Assembly: GCA_004558525.1 (NCBI GenBank)
Contig: SFCQ01000007.1
Span: 1 to 64,000 of the forward strand
DNA from: Clostridiales bacterium
GTDB taxonomy: Bacteria > Bacillota > Clostridia > Christensenellales > CAG-138
Reading direction: 5' to 3'
Length of the DNA: 64,000 nt
Part shown: positions 1 to 8,184 of the stretch, piece after piece
How positions within the stretch are numbered: the stretch's first letter is position 1
Layout of the letters: each line of letters opens with the position of its first letter
Position numbers and translations under genes: made by a program
The notes under the pieces: model-generated
The model's database searches: none
The model's input: the letters and a program-made list of their open reading frames with translations, nothing else
What the model was told of the DNA's origin: nothing

Positions 1-200
1 CTCAGTTCTATTTCAGGACGACTGACGTTACCGGCACCATCAAGCTGCCTGACGGCGTAGAGATGGTAATGCCTGGCGATAACATCGAGATGGAGATAAC
101 CCTCATCACTCCTATCGCCATGGACGAAGGTCTCCGCTTCGCTATCCGCGAGGGTGGCCGTACCGTTGCCAGCGGCGTTGTCCACAGCATCATTGAGTAA
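1..200 (+). CDS. tuf: Elongation factor Tu, C-terminal fragment
   Basis: The partial frame begins at base 3 and runs to TAA at 198-200; the 5' end lies outside the window. About 65 residues are visible. They match EF-Tu domain 3: a DVTGTI motif, then PGDNIEM, ITPIAMDEGLRFAIREGG and the terminal RTVASGVV. EF-Tu delivers aminoacyl-tRNA to the ribosome as a GTP complex. Codons are of the highly expressed type (ATC, CGC). In many Firmicutes tuf sits directly before rpsJ, but here rpsJ lies 56.6 kb downstream. Confidence 0.96.
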   Translation, partial: QFYFRTTDVTGTIKLPDGVEMVMPGDNIEMEITLITPIAMDEGLRFAIREGGRTVASGVVHSIIE

Positions 201-220
201 TCCCGGCTTTGGGCTTTCAA

Positions 221-245
221 GAGCGGCTTTATAGCCGCTCTTTTC
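221..245 (+). terminator. Intrinsic terminator of tuf
   Basis: An 8-bp perfect stem GAGCGGCT/AGCCGCTC with loop TTAT lies 20 bp after the tuf stop and is followed by TTTT. Confidence 0.85.
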
Positions 246-288
246 AGATTGTTGAAAAAGTGGCGACCAGCCACTTTTTTGACAGGCT
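245..288 (+). mobile_element. Solo (short) copy of the GTGGC-hairpin element
   Basis: A 10-bp stem AAAAAGTGGC/GCCACTTTTT (255-264 / 270-279) is preceded by CAGATTGTTG and followed by TTTTGACAGGCT. It matches the two joined ends of the 200-bp element found at 27954, 37832 and 7754. The interior hairpins are absent. Confidence 0.7.
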
Positions 289-313
289 AAAAAGTGGCTT
301 AAGCCACTTTTTT
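289..313. terminator. Bidirectional terminator between tuf and the LysM gene
   Basis: A perfect 24-bp palindrome at 289-312 (AAAAAGTGGCTT and its complement) has an A-run on one side and a T-run on the other. It can terminate the rightward tuf transcript and the leftward gene ending at 331. Its stem equals the core of the neighbouring mobile hairpin. Confidence 0.8.
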
Positions 314-330
314 AGTTTGCCTGAGCTTTA

Positions 331-1140
331 TCAACTGCCTCTTCCCACGGGGATAAGCAGCGTTTCGCCAACGAATATAAGGTCGGGATCCTCCCTCGGG
401 TTGAGCTTAAGCAGCTCCTCCACGGTGGTGTTGAAGCGCCTTGCTATGGATGAAAGCGTGTCGCCCCTTCTTACCACGTAGGTCATAAGCTCTCCTGTAA
501 GATACGGCTTGAGCAGCGCCCAGGTGCGCGGTCCGGCTATGCCGTCGGCAGTGATGCGGTTAGCACGCTGGAATGCCGTTACCGCGTTGAAGGTGCGGTT
601 GCCGTATATGCCGTCCACCACGCCCGGTGAGAAGCCCGCGTTTGTCAGCGCGGTCTGCAACAGCGCTACCAGTATGCCGCGGTCTCCCCTGCGCGGATAA
701 ACGTCGCTGTAGTCTATAAACGGGGCCAATGCGAGCCATGTGGCCCTGTCTACCACTCCTGTTACGGGCAATCCCGCGCCCTGCTGGAACGCCCTTACAG
801 CCGCCTGGGTCTTTGTGCCGAAAAGTCCGTCTATGCGCCCGGGGGAGTTGCCGGAAGCTTCCAGCGCCTCCTGTAGCCTTCTCACCATCGCGCCCCTGCT
901 GCCCCTTCTCAATACGTCGGGATCGCTTTCCAACGCGAACGGCTCAAGAAACTGCCATGTAACGGGGCCTATTATGCCATCCTGCCTTGCGCCTAAAACC
1001 CGCTGAAACTGTATAACGGCTCTCTCCGTAGCCGCGCCGAACACTCCGTTTGCCGCGCCCGGGTCATAGCCTGCGCGGATAAGGGCCGTTTGGGCGGTGC
1101 GTACGTCGCTGCCCGTGTCGCCACGCTGTAATAACCTCAT
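331..1140 (-). CDS. Cell-wall protein with three peptidoglycan-binding domains and a C-terminal LysM
   Basis: About 269 residues. Three tandem PG_binding_1 repeats are visible, each with a LQxxGDRG-type start and a DGIxGPxTW or DGxFGxxT core. A LysM domain follows at the C-terminus (YVVRRGDTLSSIARRF ... FVGETLLIPVG). No catalytic domain and no clear signal peptide are seen. The start at 1140 is chosen because GCGAGGTG lies 5 bases upstream on the minus strand; an in-frame ATG at 1173 has no such site. The family binds peptidoglycan, as in spore-cortex or cell-wall hydrolase accessory proteins, and the specific role is unknown. It stands alone, divergent from ftsH and convergent with tuf. Confidence 0.85.
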   Translation of the reverse strand: MRLLQRGDTGSDVRTAQTALIRAGYDPGAANGVFGAATERAVIQFQRVLGARQDGIIGPVTWQFLEPFALESDPDVLRRGSRGAMVRRLQEALEASGNSPGRIDGLFGTKTQAAVRAFQQGAGLPVTGVVDRATWLALAPFIDYSDVYPRRGDRGILVALLQTALTNAGFSPGVVDGIYGNRTFNAVTAFQRANRITADGIAGPRTWALLKPYLTGELMTYVVRRGDTLSSIARRFNTTVEELLKLNPREDPDLIFVGETLLIPVGRGS

Positions 1141-1274
1141 TTTTTGCACCTCGCTCAATTTTGCGCGTCTCATATCCGCGCTTTATATTGCCAAGGTATG
1201 CGTTTTGGCTCCGTATTGTGCAATACATGGCAGAGCAAACAATCTTTTTTCACAATATTGCTCATATTGGGGAT

Positions 1275-1303
1275 TTGAACATATTAGCGAAGTGTGGTAT
1301 TAT
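1275..1303 (+). promoter_or_regulatory. Sigma-A promoter of the ftsH operon
   Basis: TTGAAC at 1275-1280, a 17-bp spacer and TATTAT at 1298-1303. A small hairpin TGCCCT-GCAA-AGGGCA follows at 1331-1346, just before the ribosome-binding site AGGAGGA. Confidence 0.75.
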
Positions 1304-1362
1304 TACTAAAACAACTAAATTGGTTTGGTATGCCCTGCAAAGGGCATGTCAGGAGGAAGACT

Positions 1363-3390
1363 TTGGGTAAAAAACTGAGAACACCGCTGATCTATCTGGC
1401 GATAGTCGTCCTGATAGTGCTGCTGATAACGCAGCTGCAGGGCAAGGATACCGATGATAAGCATATCGACTATGCCGAGTTTATAGCAATGGCGAAGGAA
1501 GGCAAGATAGACGCCGTTGAGTATTCCGAAGGTAAGCTGATAGGCATACAGGCAAACTCTGCCAATAAGGACACGTTCCCTAAAAAATATGATTTTTACT
1601 GCAACGTTGCCAACGAAAGCACATTCAGATCCGATATGGCGGCAATAGTCGCCGAAAAGGAAGGCATTAGCGCCGAGCTTGTAACGCCGCAGGACTATCC
1701 GTTTAAATATACCTATAATCCGCCCGCACAGCCTACAGTGTGGGATTATGTGCTGCCGTATCTTCCTATGGTGGCGATAATAATCCTCTTCTATGTGCTC
1801 ATGTTCCGTGCGCAGGGCGGCGGGAACAAGATGATGAGCTTCGGCAAGGCGCACGCAAGGACGCAGGCAGACCCAAACAACAAGGTAACGTTTGATGATG
1901 TTGCCGGCGCTGACGAGGAGAAAGAGGAGCTTAAAGAGGTCGTGGAGTTCATGCGCTCGCCGAAAAGGTTCACGCAGATGGGTGCGCGCATACCCAAGGG
2001 CGTGCTGCTCGTCGGCCCTCCGGGCACGGGCAAGACCCTGCTTGCCAAGGCCGTAGCGGGCGAGGCTAAGGTGCCGTTCTTCTCCATATCAGGTTCTGAT
2101 TTCGTTGAAATGTTCGTCGGCGTTGGCGCCAGCAGGGTTAGGGACTTGTTCTCAACTGCCAAGAAATGTGCTCCGGCGGTAGTGTTTATAGACGAGATAG
2201 ACGCCGTTGGCCGCCAGCGCGGCGCGGGCCTTGGCGGCGGACACGACGAAAGGGAACAGACGCTTAACCAGCTGCTCGTTGAGATGGACGGTTTTGCCGT
2301 AAACGAAGGCATAATCGTGCTTGCTGCAACGAACAGGCCCGATATACTCGACCCCGCTCTTCTGAGGCCCGGCAGGTTCGACAGGCAGATAACCGTGAAC
2401 TATCCGGACGTGAAGGGGCGCGAAGCCATACTCAAGGTGCATGCCAAGGGCAAGCCGCTGGCGCCGGATGTGAGCCTTGCGGTGCTTGCAAAGCGCACGC
2501 CCGGATTCACGGGAGCCGACCTTGAAAACGTGCTCAACGAGGCTGCCATACTTGCTGCAAGGTATAAAAAGAAGCAGATAGGCATGGATGAGCTTGAGGA
2601 GGCCATAACAAGAACAGTCGTAGGCCCAGAGAAGCGGAGCCATGTTATAACCGCCGAGGATAAGAGGATAACCGCATACCACGAGGCGGGTCACGCCGTT
2701 GTGGCGAGGGTGCTGCCCAACTGCGACCCTGTGCATGAAATAAGCGTTATACCGCGCGGCCAGGCTGCCGGCTATACAATGACCATGCCTGAGGACGACA
2801 GGGACCATATGTCAAGGAGCAAGATACTTGACGAGATAGCCATGGCGCTTGGCGGCAGGGTGGCTGAAAGCGTATTTCTCAACGATATATGCACCGGAGC
2901 CTACAGCGACCTTAAAAAGGCCACGGAGCTTGCGCGCAGGATGGTGGTTGAATTTGGCATGAGCGATGAGATAGGCCCAGTGTTCCTTGGCGGGCAGACG
3001 GAGGTGTTCATCGCCAAGGATTGGGGGCATCAGAGGAATTTCTCCGAGGAGGTTGCCGCAAGGGTCGATAAGGAGATACGCAGGATACTTGAGGAGCAAT
3101 ATGAGCGGGCGAGGAACGTGCTTGAGGAGAACAGGGAGGCTATGGAGCGCATAGTTAAGGCGCTTATAGACTATGAGCATATTGATGGCGACGGTTTTGA
3201 AAAGCTGTTCAAGGGCGAAGATGTAACGCTTGAAACGTTTGACGAGCGCCGCTCAAGGCTTGAAAAGGCTGACGAAGAGGTGCTTGCAAAGGAGAAGCAG
3301 GAAAAGGAGGAGGCTGAGGCCGCCGAAAGGGCAAGGGCCGAGGCTGAGAGCCAAAACAGCGCAGACGATAACGAGGAACGAACAAAATAA
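1363..3390 (+). CDS. ftsH: ATP-dependent zinc metalloprotease FtsH
   Basis: A membrane-anchored AAA+ protease that degrades membrane and short-lived cytosolic proteins. 675 residues from a TTG start at 1363, placed 6 bases after AGGAGGA; in-frame upstream starts lack a site. Features in order: transmembrane segment about residues 8-24, a small external domain, a second transmembrane segment about 130-150, Walker A GPPGTGKT about 217-224, Walker B FIDEIDAVG, the SRH region NRPDILDPALLRPGRFDRQ, and zinc motif HEAGH about 440-444. The tail after about residue 630 is Glu/Ala/Lys-rich and disordered-looking. First gene of an apparent operon with anmK. In Bacillus it follows hpt; here tilS-hpt is 38 kb away. 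Confidence 0.97.
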   Translation: MGKKLRTPLIYLAIVVLIVLLITQLQGKDTDDKHIDYAEFIAMAKEGKIDAVEYSEGKLIGIQANSANKDTFPKKYDFYCNVANESTFRSDMAAIVAEKEGISAELVTPQDYPFKYTYNPPAQPTVWDYVLPYLPMVAIIILFYVLMFRAQGGGNKMMSFGKAHARTQADPNNKVTFDDVAGADEEKEELKEVVEFMRSPKRFTQMGARIPKGVLLVGPPGTGKTLLAKAVAGEAKVPFFSISGSDFVEMFVGVGASRVRDLFSTAKKCAPAVVFIDEIDAVGRQRGAGLGGGHDEREQTLNQLLVEMDGFAVNEGIIVLAATNRPDILDPALLRPGRFDRQITVNYPDVKGREAILKVHAKGKPLAPDVSLAVLAKRTPGFTGADLENVLNEAAILAARYKKKQIGMDELEEAITRTVVGPEKRSHVITAEDKRITAYHEAGHAVVARVLPNCDPVHEISVIPRGQAAGYTMTMPEDDRDHMSRSKILDEIAMALGGRVAESVFLNDICTGAYSDLKKATELARRMVVEFGMSDEIGPVFLGGQTEVFIAKDWGHQRNFSEEVAARVDKEIRRILEEQYERARNVLEENREAMERIVKALIDYEHIDGDGFEKLFKGEDVTLETFDERRSRLEKADEEVLAKEKQEKEEAEAAERARAEAESQNSADDNEERTK

Positions 3391-3400
3391 CAAGCTTTAT

Positions 3401-3423
3401 AAGGCGGCCTTGCTGGCCGCCTT
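3401..3423 (+). terminator. Hairpin between ftsH and anmK
   Basis: Perfect 9-bp stem AAGGCGGCC/GGCCGCCTT with a 5-base loop, with no T-run behind it. It could attenuate or stabilise the ftsH message rather than fully terminate. Confidence 0.45.
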
Positions 3424-3445
3424 GTCGGAATGGGGGGCTTACAGC

Positions 3446-4663
3446 ATGAAGGAGCAGCGGGATAACGACACGGTATACGCTATAGGGCTCATCTCCGGCA
3501 CCAGTGTGGACGGTATAGACGCGGCGCTTATAAGCATAACCGGCGATGACGAAAAGCCGGCCGTAAGGCTCCAGGCGTATTGCCAGAGCGAGTTCGATGC
3601 GGATACGCGAAGCGCCATACTTTCGCTGTGCGATGCTGAGGAGGCGAGCGCCGCGGACATGGCAAGGATGAACTTTTTGCTTGGGGAAATGTTTGCGGAG
3701 GCCGCCATAAGCGTTATAAAAAAGGCCGGACTTAAAAACGGGGATATAAGCGTTATAGGCTCCCACGGGCAGACGGTGTTCCATCAGCCGGAAAGCAAAA
3801 GGTATCTTGGCCGCAGCATAAGCTGTACGCTTCAAATAGGCGAGGGAGCGGTTATTGCGGAAAGGACCGGCATACCGACGGTGTCTGATTTCAGGGTGGC
3901 GGACATGGCTGCTGGGGGCCAGGGCGCGCCGCTTGTGCCATACAGCGAATATATACTGTATAGAAAGCTGAGGCTGTCAAGGCTTTTACAGAACATAGGC
4001 GGAATAGGCAACATGACCGCGCTTAAGGCGGGCTGTAGCCAGGACGAGGTGATTGCATTCGATACAGGCCCCGGCAACATGCTTATAGACGCGGCGGCAA
4101 GCTACGTTACCCAGGGCAGGCTGCAATATGATAAGGACGGTATCCTTGCCAAAGCCGGAAGGGTGAATAACGCCCTGCTTTCCATGCTGCAGATAGCCCC
4201 GTATTATTCAAAGCCCCTGCCAAAGAGCTGCGGCAGGGAGCAGTTCGGCGCACAGTGCTTTTCAAGAACGCTGAGCCTGGCGCGCAGGCTGGACGTGATG
4301 GATAACGAGCTTGTGCCCACGCTTACCGAGCTTACCGCATGGAGCATAGCGGATGCGTATCATCGCTATATAAGGCCCAGCTTTAAGGCTGACGAGCTTA
4401 TCGTGGGCGGCGGCGGCAGCCTTAACCCCGCGCTTATGGAGGCGATTACAAGGCAGTTTGAAAAGTACTATGTGCGTGTTATGACGCAAAAGGAGATAGG
4501 TTTTGACCCAAACGCAAAGGAGGCCATAGCCTTTGCCATAATGGCGGACAGGGCTATGAAAGGCATGCCTAACGTGCTGCCCTCAGGCACGGGCGCAGGG
4601 CACGCAAGCATATTGGGCAAACTGAGCATGCCATACAGGGCGGAGGGCAGATGGAGCCGCTGA
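3446..4663 (+). CDS. anmK: Anhydro-N-acetylmuramic acid kinase
   Basis: Phosphorylates and opens 1,6-anhydro-MurNAc to MurNAc-6-phosphate during cell-wall recycling. 405 residues from ATG at 3446; the open frame extends upstream into ftsH, but homology begins with GLISGTSVDGID near residue 12. Further family motifs: GSHGQT, DFRVADMAAGGQGAPLVP, NIGGIGNMT, FDTGPGNMLID and the C-terminal VGGGGSLNPALM. The visible ribosome-binding site is only a G-run. Its last 13 bases overlap the next gene, so the pair is probably translationally coupled. Confidence 0.93.
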   Translation: MKEQRDNDTVYAIGLISGTSVDGIDAALISITGDDEKPAVRLQAYCQSEFDADTRSAILSLCDAEEASAADMARMNFLLGEMFAEAAISVIKKAGLKNGDISVIGSHGQTVFHQPESKRYLGRSISCTLQIGEGAVIAERTGIPTVSDFRVADMAAGGQGAPLVPYSEYILYRKLRLSRLLQNIGGIGNMTALKAGCSQDEVIAFDTGPGNMLIDAAASYVTQGRLQYDKDGILAKAGRVNNALLSMLQIAPYYSKPLPKSCGREQFGAQCFSRTLSLARRLDVMDNELVPTLTELTAWSIADAYHRYIRPSFKADELIVGGGGSLNPALMEAITRQFEKYYVRVMTQKEIGFDPNAKEAIAFAIMADRAMKGMPNVLPSGTGAGHASILGKLSMPYRAEGRWSR

Positions 4664-5442
4664 AAAACATAAGCAGCTTTGCTTTGAAAAGGCTTAAGGC
4701 CGTATTGTTTGACGTTGACGACACCATAACCAACAACGGCAAGCTTACGGATACGGCTTACAGCGCGATGTGGAAGCTTTACAGGGCCGGACTTATGCTT
4801 ATACCGGTAACCGGCAGGCCGGCGGGCTGGTGCGACATGATGCTGAGGCAATGGCCGGTGGACGCCGTTGTGTGCGAAAACGGCGCTTTCGTTTTCGATA
4901 CCGATGAACACGGCTCCGTGCGCATGATAAAGCATCCGCTTGCCGCGGAGGAGCCGCAGAAAAAGCTTGAGGCCGTGAAGCAGAGCGTGCTTAAAGCCTT
5001 TCCGGACATACGCATGGCGCACGATCAGTTTGCCAGGATATACGACGCCGCATTCGACTTTGCCGAGGACGAGCCTAAGCTCGGCATGGATACGGCGTAT
5101 GCCGTGGCGGCGCTTTGCAAGGGCATGGGGGCCGAGGCCAAGGTGAGCAGCATACACGTCAACGCCTGGTTCGGAGGATACTCAAAGGCCGATATGGCAA
5201 TAAACTATCTTAAGGAGCATGCAGGAATAACAAAAATAGAGGAAGAAGCTATATTCATAGGCGATTCTCCAAACGATGAGCCTATGTTCAGGCGCTTTGC
5301 GCTCAGCGCGGCGGTGAGCAATATAACCAAGTTCGCAGATAAGCTTGAATTTCTGCCAAAGTATATAGCAAAGAGCGAGGGCGGCTTCGGCTTTGCCGAG
5401 ATAAGCGAAAGAATAATACAATGTATTGGGCAAAACAAATAA
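4651..5442 (+). CDS. HAD-superfamily (IIB-type) phosphatase
   Basis: 263 residues. Motif I DVDDTITNNG (about residues 21-30), motif II TGRPAGW, a Lys near KADMAINYL, and motif IV GDSPNDEPMF. These are the acid nucleophile, threonine, lysine and metal-binding aspartates of HAD phosphatases with a C2B cap, as in Cof-type and sucrose-phosphatase-like enzymes. The substrate cannot be read from sequence; its place after anmK hints at a sugar phosphate, which is inference. GGAGGG precedes the ATG within the end of anmK. Confidence 0.85.
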   Translation: MEPLKNISSFALKRLKAVLFDVDDTITNNGKLTDTAYSAMWKLYRAGLMLIPVTGRPAGWCDMMLRQWPVDAVVCENGAFVFDTDEHGSVRMIKHPLAAEEPQKKLEAVKQSVLKAFPDIRMAHDQFARIYDAAFDFAEDEPKLGMDTAYAVAALCKGMGAEAKVSSIHVNAWFGGYSKADMAINYLKEHAGITKIEEEAIFIGDSPNDEPMFRRFALSAAVSNITKFADKLEFLPKYIAKSEGGFGFAEISERIIQCIGQNK

Positions 5443-5476
5443 ACCGGATTATATAGGAGGTCTGCTCTAAGTTTTT

Positions 5477-6367
5477 ATGGATTTCAAACCCGTTGATATA
5501 AGCATGAAGGATATGGTGGAAAAGTACACCGGAAGATGGAAGCTCGAGTGTTCCGAATACACGTTTTCGAACCTGCTGATGTGGGGCTGCGGCGGCAACA
5601 TATTGCTCTGCGAAGAGGATGGCGCGCTGTATATACTTTTGCATTGGGGAAACAAAAGGTTCATGTTCGCGCCGCTCACGCTCGATATAGAGGTCGGAGC
5701 ATACCAAAAGGCTCTGGACAAAGCGGCGGAGTATCTTAGGGAAAACTGCATAGACGTTTTGTTTAAGGGGATATCGGGGCCTATAAAGCAGATGTTTGAA
5801 GCATGTGCGGGCTATGAGCTTATGGACGACAGGGACAACAGCGATTATGTTTATACTATGGAAAGCCTTAGGGACCTTTCCGGCAAAAAGCTGCACGCAA
5901 AGCGCAACCACATAAACCAGTTCATGGCTCAATACGGCAAAAGCTTTGAATATGTTAAGATAACGCCTGACATGATGGACGAGTGCGTTGCCGTGTACAA
6001 CGAATGGCTGAGCGAAAAATCGCCTGACGATACGGACAGCATGGAGCTTTGCGCTATAAAGGTGCTGCTAAAGCATATGGACACGCTTGGGATAAGGGGC
6101 GGCGGCATAAGAATAGACGGCAGGCTTTTGGCGTTTACGCTTGGGCAGAAGATAGACGATAACATGGCCGTTGTGCATATAGAAAAAGCCGATAATGAGA
6201 TAATGGGGCTTTACACCGTGATAAACAATCAATTCGTAAAGAACGACCTTAAGGACGTGCGCTATATAAACCGCGAGGAGGATATGGGTCTGGAGGGCCT
6301 GAGGAAGGCTAAACTGTCCTATTATCCGGCATATCTTATAGATAAGTGCGAGGGGAGGCCAGTATAA
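5477..6367 (+). CDS. DUF2156 (phosphatidylglycerol lysyltransferase C-terminal-like) protein
   Basis: 296 residues, cytosolic-looking and without membrane spans. The pattern SEYTFSNLLMWG near the N-terminus, then KGISGPIKQMFE and RKAKLSYYPAYLI at the end, matches the DUF2156 acyltransferase-like domain with duplicated GNAT folds. The family includes the catalytic half of MprF, which transfers aminoacyl groups, but this copy lacks the flippase part, so its substrate is unknown. GGAGG lies 16 bases upstream, farther than usual. The stop overlaps the start of the next acetyltransferase by one base. Confidence 0.82.
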   Translation: MDFKPVDISMKDMVEKYTGRWKLECSEYTFSNLLMWGCGGNILLCEEDGALYILLHWGNKRFMFAPLTLDIEVGAYQKALDKAAEYLRENCIDVLFKGISGPIKQMFEACAGYELMDDRDNSDYVYTMESLRDLSGKKLHAKRNHINQFMAQYGKSFEYVKITPDMMDECVAVYNEWLSEKSPDDTDSMELCAIKVLLKHMDTLGIRGGGIRIDGRLLAFTLGQKIDDNMAVVHIEKADNEIMGLYTVINNQFVKNDLKDVRYINREEDMGLEGLRKAKLSYYPAYLIDKCEGRPV

Positions 6368-7242
6368 TGGACCTTGCCATAAGGCACATAGAGCCGCACG
6401 AGTACGGCCTGGCGCACGAGCTTTGGAACATATGCTTCCCTGAAGATGCGCCGGATTACAGCGAATACTATTTCAGGCTGAGGACAAGGCCGGAATACGT
6501 GCTGGCCGCTTTCCATAAAAACAGGCTCATAGGCGCGCTGCACGCCCTGCCGTATCCTATAGTCTGCTTCGGCAGGGTTAAAAGGTGTGTTATGGTGGCG
6601 GGCGTAGCTACGCTGCCTGAATACAGGCATAAGGGTGTCGCGGCAAGGCTTATAAACGCCTGCCATGAGGAGCAGAGAAAAAACGAAGTAATAGCGGCGC
6701 TCCTCAAGCCGGACGTTGACTTTTATGCGCAATTCGGCTACGTTCCGTTCAGCTACAAGGATAATTATGCGCTGCGTGCGATGCTTGCGGGAATACCCGC
6801 GCCGCTGCATGAACCCGACGCCGGTGAGATGCTGAGGCTGTATTCAGAATACAGCAAAGGCTTTTGCGGCATGATGGACAGGACGCTGGCGGATATGCAG
6901 GCCTATATTGAAGAGGTAAACGTGCTTAAGGGCTATGCCCTCTCCTCGGGAGAGGCCTATGCCTTGTATACCGAGACTGAGGACGGCGCTAATGTATATG
7001 AGCTTGTTGGCGAAAAGCCGGACGGGCTTATAAACTCGCTTGCCGAGGAATATGGCGAGGTGCATTTTTCGCTTCCGCATTTCAGCGCGCCTATAGCGGG
7101 TGCAAGCTATAAGGGTACGGAGAAGTTCTCCATGATATGCGTGCTTGATGAAGCAGGGCTTATCAAAGACACCCCTGCCACATCCGCAGCGCAGCTTATA
7201 AGCGGCGAGATAGAAAGGGTGAATACGCTCGAGTTTTGCTGA
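6367..7242 (+). CDS. GNAT family N-acetyltransferase
   Basis: 291 residues starting at the ATG that overlaps the upstream TAA (TAATG), with GAGGGGAGG just before it. The acetyl-CoA site is VAGVATLPEYRHKGVAARLI (about residues 79-98). It is longer than a single GNAT domain: a second half of about 150 residues ends in a beta-rich segment, as in Eis-like two-domain acetyltransferases. The substrate is unknown. Fifth and last gene of the ftsH cluster; the next gene, yajC, has its own promoter. Confidence 0.85.
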   Translation: MDLAIRHIEPHEYGLAHELWNICFPEDAPDYSEYYFRLRTRPEYVLAAFHKNRLIGALHALPYPIVCFGRVKRCVMVAGVATLPEYRHKGVAARLINACHEEQRKNEVIAALLKPDVDFYAQFGYVPFSYKDNYALRAMLAGIPAPLHEPDAGEMLRLYSEYSKGFCGMMDRTLADMQAYIEEVNVLKGYALSSGEAYALYTETEDGANVYELVGEKPDGLINSLAEEYGEVHFSLPHFSAPIAGASYKGTEKFSMICVLDEAGLIKDTPATSAAQLISGEIERVNTLEFC

Positions 7243-7298
7243 AGCTTGCCGGCTATATTTAACGAATGTGATTTTTTAGCGTCATAAAAAGCTTTCGC

Positions 7299-7325
7299 TT
7301 GACTCTTTTGGGCAGGTATTATAAT
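7299..7325 (+). promoter_or_regulatory. Promoter of yajC
   Basis: TTGACT at 7299-7304 and TATAAT at 7320-7325. The 15-bp spacer is short; the overlapping TAATAT at 7322-7327 would give 17. Confidence 0.6.
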
Positions 7326-7387
7326 ATTAGACAAGTAGGCGGCAGGCTTACGGGCCGCTAATAGACAAAAAGGAAGGTATTCTAACT

Positions 7388-7732
7388 ATGCCAAACACCG
7401 GAAGTGACTTTTTTAGCTCGATAGGCGGCTTTTTTGCGGCTAACAGCGGCACCGTAATGCTTGTAGTGATGATGGTCGTGCTGCTGCTTGTCATGATAAT
7501 ACCGCAGCGCAAGCGCGACAAGAAGATAAAAGAAATGCTCAACTCTATCAAGGTTGGCGACCGTGTGCGCACCATAGGCGGCATATACGGCACCGTTACC
7601 AACATAAAGGATGACATAATCACCGTTTCCGTCGGCCCTGACAAGGCTCGCCTTGTGTTTGCCCGCGGCGCCATAGCTAACGTTGAAGACGTGCCTGTTG
7701 AAAACACGATAGAAGAAGCCAACAGCAAATAA
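7388..7732 (+). CDS. yajC: Preprotein translocase subunit YajC
   Basis: Small membrane partner of SecDF. 114 residues: one transmembrane helix about residues 18-38 (VMLVVMMVVLLLVMIIPQRK), then the hallmark KVGDRVRTIGGIYGTVTNI and a short acidic tail. The helix ends in PQRKRDKK, the usual YajC basic boundary. It is monocistronic here: the secD and secF genes that often follow are absent. Downstream is a palindrome interrupted by a 199-bp mobile element. Confidence 0.93.
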   Translation: MPNTGSDFFSSIGGFFAANSGTVMLVVMMVVLLLVMIIPQRKRDKKIKEMLNSIKVGDRVRTIGGIYGTVTNIKDDIITVSVGPDKARLVFARGAIANVEDVPVENTIEEANSK

Positions 7733-7753
7733 GCTTTGATATTATATCAAGCG
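7732..7753 (+). repeat. 22-bp direct repeat, left copy
   Basis: Identical to 7953-7974. It contains the dyad TTGATA-TTA-TATCAA. It abuts the left end of the element at 7754 and is read as a target-site duplication. Confidence 0.85.
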
Positions 7754-7952
7754 CAGTCTGTCAAAAAAGTGGCTGGTCGCCACTTTTTTGAGCTTTTACG
7801 GGTTTTGCCTCTCGCATCAGCTCCCGGGCGGCAAAACCCGCAAAGTACGAAAACCTTTGGGTTTTCATCCGTTCTGACGCACATGTCGTCAGAGCCGGAT
7901 TAAGCATAAGGGGCTGCGGCCCCTTATCAACCCAGGTTTTTTTGACACTCTG
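7754..7952 (-). mobile_element. Full-length 199-bp GTGGC-hairpin element, reverse orientation
   Basis: The left end CAGTCTGTCAAAAAA and the right end (complement CAGAGTGTCAAAAAA) form terminal inverted repeats. The interior carries the same hairpins as the copies at 27954 and 37832, in reverse order. There is no open frame with a start site, so it is non-coding. The 22-bp direct repeats touch both ends exactly, giving the cleanest boundaries in the window. Confidence 0.85.
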
Positions 7953-7974
7953 AGCTTTGATATTATATCAAGCG
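7953..7974 (+). repeat. 22-bp direct repeat, right copy
   Basis: Perfect copy of 7732-7753, directly after the element. Confidence 0.85.
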
Positions 7975-7979
7975 TTAAG

Positions 7980-8010
7980 ACTCCCCGAGCCTATCAGGGA
8001 GTTTTTCTTT
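7980..8010 (+). terminator. Terminator of yajC
   Basis: ACTCCC at 7980-7985 pairs with GGGAGT at 7997-8002, followed by TTTTTCTTTT. The mobile element inserted between yajC and this terminator. Confidence 0.8.
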
Positions 8011-8069
8011 TGGGATATTCAGGATAATCACTACATCGGTGCGAAAAACGCGGCATATGTATTGTTTTG

Positions 8070-8098
8070 GTGACAGAAGGCCGCCTTTGTGGTATCAT
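8070..8098 (+). promoter_or_regulatory. Sigma-A promoter of the zinc-ribbon gene
   Basis: GTGACA at 8070-8075, 17-bp spacer, TATCAT at 8093-8098. Confidence 0.65.
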
Positions 8099-8184
8099 TA
8101 GCATGTGACGCGCGCTTGGAACAGCCGCGCGCCATAAATGTATCGTACCATTTGTATACAGCCATTATGAAAGGAGCTTGTATT

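Noticed and set aside
3230..3445. N-terminal extension of the anmK frame into ftsH
   Set aside because: The extension is the ftsH tail read in another frame; AnmK homology begins right after ATG 3446.
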